From contig NW_014012944.1 in the NCBI RefSeq assembly GCF_000611645.1, positions 5,163 to 21,370 of the forward strand: a DNA stretch of 16,208 nucleotides, given 5' to 3'. A model generated the notes under the pieces. That model saw only the letters and a program-made list of their open reading frames with translations, had not been told where the DNA came from and did no database searches. Origin of the DNA: Monoraphidium neglectum. Taxonomy: Eukaryota > Chlorophyta > Chlorophyceae > Sphaeropleales > Selenastraceae. Both the position numbers and the translations under genes were made by a program. Below, piece after piece: positions 9,030-16,208 of the stretch; within the stretch, counting starts at the first letter, position 1, and each line of letters opens with the position of its first letter.

Positions 9030-10315
9030 CTACGCCTTTTGCAGGCAAATCGCGTCGATGAGGGAGCCGCACGCGCACACTGAGGACCTGATGCCGTTGA
9101 TGAACGCCAGGGTGATCTGAAGGGTTGCGGCGCGGAGGGGAGCCGCGGTCAGGAAGAGTGTCTGTGTGTCAGCAGACGAGGCAGGCATGCAGGCAAGCAG
9201 ACAGAAGAGAGGCAGAAAGCGGCAGGCGCGCCGCCGATGGAGCGGCAGCTGGACGGCTGCAGCCCCGGGGAGGAGGCGGTGGTCGCCTGCTGATGGGGCA
9301 CGGTCTATGACGCGATCGGTGTGCCTCTCGCGTTGCACGCTGCAGCCGGTCCGTGCTGCGCAGCGGACTGCGCAGCCTGAGGGCAGGCCAAGGAAAGTCG
9401 CACCTTGTCCTCAGGCGCCGTGAACTCGACCTTGTACTCTTTCCAGATTGGCTGGTATATTCCCGTGCTGTTGTCCATGGGCCAGTCGCGGGTGTTCATG
9501 GTCTGCAGCAGCTTGAAGCCCTGCGTGTCCTTGGGCCACCTGGTGATTGTGTGTTTATACGTGTGCGCGTGTGTGCGGGTGAGTGTCTTGGTGTGTAAGA
9601 GGGTTGAAGGGCGATTGCTGATGTGCAAGCAGGGGCTTGCGTTGCGCACACTGCGTAAATCCGGTGCAAGCGCCGCACCAGAAGGAAGCAGCCCCCGCCC
9701 CCGGCCTCTCGCACGCCCCCCCCCAGGCAGTTGTGACAAACCCCTGCCGTGCCCGCCCTCCCACAAGCCCCGCCCCGGCCCCGGCCCCATGCCCCAGCTC
9801 GCCTGCCCGGCTTGTTGGGCTTGTAAGAGGCCCCGCGCACGGCCGCGTCGGCCGACGTCCAGAACACGGTCATGTCTCCCTTCTTGAAGTTCTTGCCGTC
9901 ACTGAGGGCGGGGGCGGGCGCGAGCACGCGGCGCGGCGTGAGGCGCATCGCGTGGGGTGGGCCGGGGCGTCAAGAGGATGCGTTTGCGGGGGATGGGAGT
10001 AAGCCGAGCGCTCACACACGCCGCCAATGGGGGCTGAGCGCTGCTGAGCCGCCAGCCTGTGAGCTTGGGATCACCTCGCTGCGGAAGCCTTCGCGACAGG
10101 TGGCGCGGCAAGCGCGCCCGCTGACGGCTGGGGTCCCCACCTCGCGCACCACCACTACTCCTCACGCACACGCTGTTTGCAAACTCGCGTGCACACACAC
10201 CCGTGCATGGGCATGTGCGCGCACTCACACATTCACCAAAAAAGCACACACACAACACGAACCATTGTGCTCTCACACACACGCAAACCCTCTCTCTTCC
10301 TTGCTCCCTGTCTCC

Positions 10316-10352
<37 letters not shown>

Positions 10353-12112
10353 ACTCACGTGGGAGCCTTGGCCACCAGGCGGCCATACCACCAGCTCAGC
10401 TTGTACTTCGCCCCCTTAGTCACGGCCACGTCCTGGCAGTACGCCCCAGTGGCGTTGGGGAGCAGCTCCCCGTACTGCCGCCCTGCAGCACGTCACATAG
10501 ACCGGGCGCGGAGGGGAGGCAGGTGTTAGGTAAGGGAGGGCAAAAGAGCACGAGGGGCAGAGCTTTGTTGCATGAGGGTATGGCTCGTAGACACGTCGCA
10601 GGCTGTGCGTAGGAGTCATGGCAAAGCTCAGGATCACACGCCGCACAGACGCGCTCCCTGAATGCCGCGCAAATCGCAAGCCCGAGTGATTTCAGTCCTT
10701 TCGCCACTGGGTTCGAGTAGTTTTTTTAGTGTCAGCAAGAGGGGCCCGCCTGGAGTCCATCTGCGGGCGGCTACACGATGTGACAGCCGCACGCGGCCCT
10801 CTGGCCGCGGCAGGCCGGGCGCGTTGTTCCAGCCTCTCACCCTCGACCGGGCGCGTGAGCGCCGCGCGTGCGACCTCGATGACTCTGCAACGCGCGCATT
10901 GATTCCGAGTAAATGCGGTTGTTTCTACTTCAACGGGTGCGCGGCGTCACCGCAGCGCGGCCCCGCTAGTTCGGCCCGTGCCGTGGCCCTGCGCCCTCTG
11001 ATTTGCACGCCGCACATGCGTCCTAGAATGGAGGTCGTCCCATTGGTTTTGATTGCACATGCCCTCTGGGGTTTGATGTCAAGCACGCATGCAAACACGT
11101 GTGCACACACGTGCACACACACGCGCACACGCACAACACAACCCCCACCACCATTCTGTTTGGACGAGGGCCCTCCACTCACCCATCGCCCATCCAATCC
11201 ACAGTCACGCAGCGCTGGCCGTCGGGCCGAACCACGTACCACCCTGCAGCAGCGGCGGCCAGCAGCATATGAGCGTATGCAGGCGGCGCGCGTCCGGCAC
11301 CCTCTGGGCCGCCCCAGCTGCGTCATCCTTGCACCTGGTTTATACATGCAGCAGCAATCTCGCTGCAGCGCCGCACCTGGCGCCGGCGGGAACGACCGGC
11401 GCCCGTCGGGCCGGCGCGGTGCATGGGCGGCCCGCTGCGCGTGCCGAGGGGCGGCGCGGGCTCGTCGCGGGTGTGTGCGCCGCCGCTCGGCCCGCGGAGG
11501 GCATGCGTGCGCGGGCCCCTCTCACCTGGCACAGACTTTCCGTAGTACCAGCCCCAGCAGCTGTTCTTGTTGGGGTCGTACTTCTCTGCAAATGAGAATG
11601 GCAGGGCGCTTCTAACGTCCCAAATCTTCAGTGGGTGTTCAGGCTATAAAGGCAGGGGTGCTGATGCCTCCGGCCCCTGTCAATAGGGTCGGCTCGCGGA
11701 GCCAGCAAGCGCTTGTCGCAGCCGGCCGCCCTGACAGCAGCTTGAGCTATCCAGCCGCCGGCAATGCGTTGTTGGGTTTGATTGGTGCAAGAGAAACATC
11801 GTGCACGCCCGCACCTGTGGGCAGAGCCTCCGTGTTTGGGAGCTGCGGGACAGTGAGGGGGGCACCCGAGTGTTGGTGATGGTTGGCGCCTTGTCGGCGC
11901 TGGTGACATGCGGTGCTGTGCGGGCGCGGGCGCGCTGGACAGGTGACACTGTGGAGCTGCCCAAAGCGTACTCTCATATTGATGCAGCACACCTCAAAGC
12001 CGCCGTTGATGAGAAGATTGCCGGGGCACATATCCGCAAGGGACTTGTCGCTGCCAGGAGGACACGCGCTGGCCAATGGCAGCAGTAAAACAAACATTGC
12101 GAAGGCATTCAT
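9030..12112 (-). CDS. Secreted DUF642-like (galactose-binding fold) protein
   Basis: Nine exons: 12112-11993, 11842-11815, 11585-11526, 11243-11183, 10884-10841, 10482-10359, 9901-9803, 9539-9404 and 9116-9030 (TAG). They total 759 nt, exactly 252 residues plus stop, with every phase matching. Residues 1-16 form a clear signal peptide (MNAFAMFVLLLPLASA) before Cys17. The mature protein opens with NLLINGGFELPNTEALP, the hallmark start of DUF642 and related jelly-roll modules. It continues with CWGWYYGKSVPGWYVV (about 59-74), EGRQYGELLPNATGAYCQDV (104-123), the strand-rich region YKLSWWYGRL, and ends with CGSLIDAICL near the C-terminus, like the closing strand of the family. Eight cysteines (likely disulfides) and two N-glycosylation sequons (N114, N202) suit an extracellular or cell-wall protein. 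Related plant proteins are cell-wall associated; binding of a polysaccharide is inference. An in-frame ATG at 12127 would add five residues. The family call is by motif; a generic carbohydrate-binding module is the alternative. Confidence 0.82.
9540..9802 (-). other. GC-AG intron in the DUF642-like gene
   Basis: The donor reads CAG|GCGAGC instead of GT, and the acceptor is CACCAG|G. It is the only site found that restores the frame: AG plus G makes Arg179 and joins NKPG to WPKDTQ. GC-AG introns are a known minor class with strong consensus around the site, as here. Its 3' end carries a CA-rich tract in the sense strand (9541-9600). Confidence 0.7.
10322..10348. repeat. (CT)13 microsatellite, GA-rich in the sense strand
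   Basis: CT dinucleotides on the plus strand, so (GA)n in the transcript, starting 10 nt after the exon 6 donor of the DUF642-like gene. CA-rich sequence follows at 10187-10290. Confidence 0.93.
10841..10884 (-). other. 44-nt microexon of the DUF642-like gene
   Basis: Flanked by GCGTTGCAG and GTGAGAGG. It bridges a phase 2 donor (GATGG|GTGAGT at 11183) and an acceptor that needs phase 1 (10482), and encodes VIEVARAALTRPVE, which leads into GRQYGELLPN. Direct splicing of the neighbours would hit a stop. Confidence 0.75.
11089..11142. repeat. CA-rich tract in a DUF642-like gene intron
   Basis: Imperfect CA dinucleotide run on the plus strand (TG in the transcript), about 40 nt downstream of the donor at 11182. 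Confidence 0.85.
11815..11842 (-). other. 28-nt microexon of the DUF642-like gene
   Basis: Flanked by CCCGCAG and GTGCGGG. It turns the phase 0 end of exon 1 into the phase 1 needed by the next exon, and inserts LPNTEALPT directly after NGGFE, giving the NGGFELP signature expected in the family. Without it the two neighbouring exons do not join in frame by normal splice sites. Confidence 0.75.
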
Positions 12113-12301
12113 CGTCCCGTACTGCATCGTGGAGCGTTTCGGGGCGGTACAACTGAGGCTGATCTGATCAGACTGTGAGGTTGTTGAATCGTGCAGTACG
12201 CTGCTTTGGGCGATTGTGCAAAGCGCTTCGACGTGTACTATTGAAGCACATGTGCATACATTGATGTCGCGGCCTGTTGGTGCATTGAGTTTGCTCCGTA
12301 C

Positions 12302-12586
12302 CTGCCAGTTTGGTATCTGCACACTCGCACGCGCAACCAGCACGAGCAGCTCCTGTGGCCAACACACCCGTGAGTAGCCCCAACCCGCTGGGTCCCTCGC
12401 CCGCCCTCCTGGGACTGTCATCCAATCACACTCGCAAGTATACCTCAACTACCTTGGAGTCGTAGTCGGCAGTCACCGCCTCACCAGGGAATCAAAGTAC
12501 GGTACCATGTAAACAAGGGTGAAAAAAAAGCCGGCAAGCAGCAGAGTACACAAAGCGAGCGGGGTACTCCTGCCCTCCCCCCACAT
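12302..12586 (-). other. Possible extra upstream exons with a membrane anchor
   Basis: From ATG at 12586 a frame runs 34 codons to a good donor (CCCTG|GTGAGG, exon end 12485). It encodes a short charged start (MWGEGRS), then about 20 hydrophobic residues (LCTLLLAGFFFTLVYMV). An acceptor GGCCACAG|GAG at 12352 joins in phase 0 to a stretch (ELLVLVARASVQ...) in the same frame as the DUF642-like gene, open down to its signal peptide. This could be an alternative 5' end of that gene, the start of a small separate membrane protein, or chance. I recognise no family. Confidence 0.25.
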
Positions 12587-13370
12587 TGATGTACGGCTGG
12601 TGCAAGGTCAGGCTCTGGAAGGCAGGCTCTGGGAGGGATGTGGCCGCAACCGCCACCGCAGCCGCACTCCGGCGGGGGGTGTCACCCGCCATCCCGTTGA
12701 GTGCCACTCTGGTGGGCTGGTGCCCCATGGCGGCGGCGAGCACGCCGGATGACGCGTGTCTGGTGAGGTGCAATGTGACAGTTCGGCGGGCTGGCGCGGT
12801 ACCCGCAGCTTCGCTGGCCCTGCGGAGCGCCTCCGACCTGTTGACAGCACCCCCAGCCGCAGAGCGGTGCTGCCGAGGGTGGCAGGCTCGGTCAAGGCGG
12901 CCCACGGCGGCGCCCATGTGGCTGCAAGCGGCGAACCTGCCAGACATTTACGGTTCACCCATATGTGCACGCACCGCCATCCAGCCAGCGGGGATCACTC
13001 TATGGTCACACCCAACGCTTCTCATCAAAACTTTCCAGCCAGCAAATTGCCGCAGGTTCAAGCACTGAGCCTGCTGCTTCGAGTGGGCCTTATTCAAGCA
13101 ATCAGAGTGCCCCCCCCTGATTGTCCAGGGGCCTTGCGCAGTTGTGTGATTGATGCTGCAGGAAGCCAGCTGCTGGACACAGAGGGGTCCGTTCCTGCAG
13201 CTGGGGCCAATAAACCCCTCATTGATATATCCGAGCTTTGGACGCTCTGCCCCGCACGCCGGCCCGATTCAGGCCTTCAGGCCATAGGGCTACCCGCATG
13301 TGCACAAGCGACCGCTGCCACTTCGCGCCACAAGCAACTGCACGCCATCACAGCACGTGCGTGTGCGCCA

Positions 13371-13375
13371 TTACA
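13371..13375 (-). terminator. Candidate TGTAA polyadenylation signal of the P-loop gene
   Basis: TGTAA on the minus strand about 480 nt past the stop at 13854, beyond the CA microsatellite. Position and motif are the only evidence. Confidence 0.35.
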
Positions 13376-13609
13376 GAACATGCGTGCGCGTGTGTAAGTG
13401 TATGACGGCGGTGGGCACCTCGCAGTCCAATCATCTACGAGCGATGCCAGCGCGCCTCGAGACGCGGCACTGTCGGGCTCAGAGCCTCCCTGCCATGTGC
13501 ACCAGTACAGCTACGGCTGATCATATGCAATGTCGATCAAACGATGCAGAACCTGAGCTCGGCACCCGCTGTTCAGCCCCACCAACACACACATGTGCAC
13601 CAAACACAG

Positions 13610-13641
<32 letters not shown>

Positions 13642-13700
13642 GCGCGCGCGCGCGCACACACAAACATATGCGCACAGAAAGCGCACACGGGCACACTCAT

Positions 13701-13752
<52 letters not shown>
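13610..13752. repeat. Compound CA/CG microsatellite with (CA)25
   Basis: CA repeat at 13610-13638, CG repeat at 13641-13655, then a perfect (CA)25 run at 13702-13752. It lies 100-245 nt downstream of the P-loop gene stop, so the transcript would carry (UG)n in its 3' untranslated region. Confidence 0.93.
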
Positions 13753-13756
<4 letters not shown>

Positions 13757-13853
13757 GCACATACACACACAACCGCAGGGCCCCCCTGTTCCGGGCCTGC
13801 CTAGCGGGCGGGCCAGCAGCAGGGACATGCATGTATGGCGGCACGCAGGGCCG

Positions 13854-16039
13854 TCACACGCTCTGTTCGAGCGCCCGCATGACTGCCAGCTCCATGTCCT
13901 GCGGTTTCGGTATCGAGAAAACAGGGGTGGAGCGCATTATTTGCTTGATGCATCATCGTGGGTGAAGGTCTGGGCGGTGGCCCTGGCTGACACGGCGTCG
14001 AAAGCCGAGTTTGGGTTCGCGCATGACTGTGTGCGAGCCCAGTCCAAAACACACACGTCCATCTACACACACGCACACACTCTTCCACCCCCCCACACCC
14101 CCACCCCACACACAAGACCACGGGCTGCACCTGCGCCGTGAGGCCGCCGTCCGGGTGTGCCTCTATGCGCGCAAACATCTCCGTCATCATGATGAGCAGC
14201 TCGCGCGGCGTTGACAGCTTCGCCAGGTAGGAGGAGAAGTCCTCACCGCGCACCTTTGATTTGGGAAGGGGGAGGGGCAGGGTTGGAAAGGTGCAGGGGC
14301 AGGTGACGCGGGTAGCAGTGAGGCCGGGGGTCACAGAGATGTGCTCGCGCGCTTCAGGAGATGACCTTGCTTTTTGTGGGGGTTGGGGGTGGTGGTGAAC
14401 ATGGGTGTGTGCAGGATTTGGGCCAGGTCTAAGGGATTGGCGCGTGCCTGGGCCGGATCTAGGGTTGCAGGGGGAAGCAACTGTGCGTGCTGTGGGGCGG
14501 TTGGTGCATGCATGCCTAAGGGGTAGGCGCACTGAGTGCGTTTAGCTGCTGGATACATGTAAAAAGTCACATGGCGCCAGGATGGGGGGGGGGGTGGGGC
14601 GAGGGGGCGTGACAGCCAGGCTTGTGCAATGGGTGGGCGGAGGTGGGGAGTTCCTCCTGCCCAACCGAGCTGATGCTTTGTGGTTTGGCCGAAATTGGGC
14701 TGAATTGCTGCATCTCAACAGATCTTGGGACCACGGCTGCAGGCGGCTGGTTCAAGACATGCCCACAATGTGTGGCCCTTTTCCTGATCACATCTAAAAT
14801 GCATGTGCATTCAACCCAGCATATGCACACACACATAATGTCACACCCATGCACAAATGTACACACATACACACACAATCTCACAGTATTATCCCAAACC
14901 CCAACCCACCTTTTTGAAGAGGTCGGCAAAGCTGGTGCTACCCGCCACGGCCCCCGCGTCCCCATTGGTCCCCCCGGGGAAGGGGCGCCCCTGGGCCAGC
15001 GCCTCAGCCTTCAGGGAGTCCTTTGAGGGGAAGGTGAGGGGGTAGGGAAGTTGGGGGGTCAATGCTGGGAGACAGCCATGAGGTAGGGAGAGGTGCGTAA
15101 TGGAGGGTGTGGATGCGAGGGAGGGAGGGGACAGGTGTGCGAGGGAGGGGCAGCGGGGGAGGAGCGGGTGCTGCTGGGTGCGGTGAGCGGCCGGCGCGCC
15201 CGCCGGAGAGTAAAACGCGTGTGCATCAACGCGCCGCTCACAGGAGCCCTGCAGGAGGTCCGATCTCAAGAGGGGCGGCCCAAGGGGGCGTTTCACTTCA
15301 GGTCCATCAGTCGCAATCACACGTACCACGAGGCCAGGTTTTGCCCTGCCCCCTCCCCCCCTGTCACCCCAGCGCCGCCCTCCCACCCAGGGACCCCACC
15401 TGCACCGTCTCGCACAAGCACACTTGCCCCACACACACACACACACGCATACACACACACGGATGCACGCACGTGCGCGCCCGCCTTGGCCATATAGTGC
15501 AGTGCCTGCCCCCCACCTGTGCGGCCCTGAACCTCCTCTCAGCCAGCTCCTCCAGCTGGTGGCGGCTCCACGTCAGGTCGCGCACAAAGTGCCTGGGGCG
15601 GGCGGATGCAGATGCAATAATCGACGTGGACAGGCGGCAAGCACGCAGCACGAGGACCGGAAGGTTCCGCCATGATACCTTGTGGTGCCCTCTTTGAATA
15701 TACGCGCAGCGCTTGATGTTTGAGGGAGGCTACGTGACTGACTCCGGCCAATGGGCGCACAATTGAGATTGGGCCTGGGGGCGCCAACTGCATTCGCTGC
15801 CCCGTGGCAGCTGGCGCTGCGCAGGCTCCATGTGCTGAGGCACGCAAGTCCAGGGATTCCACAGCACAGCCCCCCACACCCGCCCATCTCAACACACACC
15901 CACACCCACACTCACACACACAAAGACACGCACAGACGCACCCCCACAACACACACACACACACACACACACATCGACCAACCTGTCAAAGCGCGCCTCC
16001 TTGAGAGTCTTGTCTGTATTCAGGTCCAGGCCCAGGCGG
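13854..16039 (-). CDS. C-terminal part of a P-loop ATPase-like protein (5' end outside window)
   Basis: Five exons: 16039-15983, 15592-15517, 15020-14910, 14253-14131 and 13898-13854 (TGA). Junctions are AG|G (Arg) and then phase 0 throughout, giving 136 C-terminal residues. Order of motifs: LDLNTDKTLKEARFDRHFVR, DLTWSRHQLEELAERRF, a Gly/Ala linker, SFADLF, YLAKLSTPRELLIMMTEMF, then a helical end MELAVMRALEQSV. The succession 'L-x-W...L..LA.RR', 'sF.dLF' and 'yL....(R/T)PReLi' is typical of the helical end of a group of bacterial-type P-loop ATPases (STAND/KAP-like and Sll1717-like). The Walker A and B motifs would lie upstream, off the window, so nucleotide binding cannot be checked. Bases 16040-16208 are pyrimidine-rich in the sense strand and open no long frame, so they are read as intron. 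Exon structure is well supported; family assignment is tentative. Confidence 0.65.
14047..14116. repeat. CA-rich tract in the last P-loop gene intron
   Basis: Imperfect CA repeats on the plus strand (TG in the transcript), beginning 14 nt after the donor at 14130. Confidence 0.85.
14824..14878. repeat. CA-rich tract in a P-loop gene intron
   Basis: Imperfect CA repeats on the plus strand, about 31 nt after the donor at 14909. Confidence 0.85.
15430..15460. repeat. CA microsatellite in a P-loop gene intron
   Basis: Near-perfect CA repeat on the plus strand, about 56 nt after the donor at 15516. Confidence 0.88.
15890..15973. repeat. CA-rich tract in a P-loop gene intron
   Basis: Imperfect CA repeats ending in a perfect run at 15950-15973, only 9 nt after the donor at 15982. 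In the transcript this is (UG)n almost touching the 5' splice site. Confidence 0.88.
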
Positions 16040-16208
16040 CTGGGGTGATATAGGCGCCAAGGGGAGGGGCGTCAGGGGTAAGAGGGGTGGACGGTGAGGC
16101 GCGGGCGGGGGGGTTGAGGGAGCGACGCGTGAGGTTAAAGAGACCGCTGGGGGTGATTGTGTGGAGGGGTGCGGCGTGCGGGCTGGGTCGATGGGGGGGG
16201 CGGAGGGA

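Larger units (their letters stand above)
12587..13853. other. Stretch without a recognised gene; 3' flank of the P-loop gene
   Basis: It should contain the 3' untranslated region of the P-loop gene at its right end. Open frames occur (12492-12947 minus, 12756-13397 plus) but are Arg/Ala/Ser-rich, overlap each other on opposite strands and carry no motif I know. The right part, 13606-13775, is almost entirely CA/CG dinucleotide repeat. Confidence 0.45.

Noticed and set aside
11644..11650. TATAAA-like box on the plus strand
   Set aside because: It lies inside an intron of the minus-strand DUF642-like gene and no plus-strand gene follows.
12492..12947. 151-codon minus-strand frame with a presequence-like start
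   Set aside because: No family resemblance, overlapped by other open frames, and the hydrophobic segment at its end is better read in another frame.
13593..13804. Thr/His-repeat and Cys/Val-repeat open frames in CA tracts
   Set aside because: These are translations of dinucleotide repeats, which are open in several frames by construction.
14889..15458. 189-codon minus-strand frame spanning an exon and its 5' intron
   Set aside because: The protein-like part is confined to 14910-15020, bounded by clear acceptor and donor. The rest is Pro/Ser-rich intron including the CA microsatellite.

Overview
This window looks like nuclear DNA of a green alga (Chlorophyta; Chlorella- or Chlamydomonas-like). 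It is GC-rich and its protein genes are split by many short introns with GT(G)AG donors. CA/TG microsatellites crowd the introns, long CAG runs encode polyglutamine, and TGTAA motifs (the usual chlorophyte polyadenylation signal) lie downstream of several stop codons. No rRNA, tRNA, CRISPR or intact transposon was recognised.

Four genes are supported, all on the minus strand, so transcription runs from high to low coordinates. (1) 13854-16039: the 3' five exons of a gene that begins beyond the right edge; its last 136 residues resemble the C-terminal part of P-loop ATPases. (2) 9030-12112: a complete nine-exon gene for a secreted 252-residue DUF642-like, galactose-binding-fold protein. It has microexons of 28 and 44 nt and one GC-AG intron, and all nine exons join in frame. 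(3) 5718-8155: a five-exon MoaC/CNX3 gene (cyclic pyranopterin monophosphate synthase, molybdenum cofactor pathway) with a mitochondrial-type N-terminus and a long low-complexity linker. (4) 1917-4255: a glutamine-rich protein, probably nuclear, of unknown function, with four CAG/polyQ tracts, the longest 23 pure repeats.

The gaps hold little that can be named. The left 1.9 kb starts with (GT)19, followed by a possible plus-strand terminal exon and a GC-rich stretch. 4256-5717, 8156-9029 and 12113-13853 hold 3' ends and upstream regions, plus one possible extra membrane-anchor exon at 12485-12586. The four genes show no shared pathway; the common orientation is the only link seen. Exon joins were worked out by hand from splice-site consensus, reading phase and protein similarity, without transcript data.
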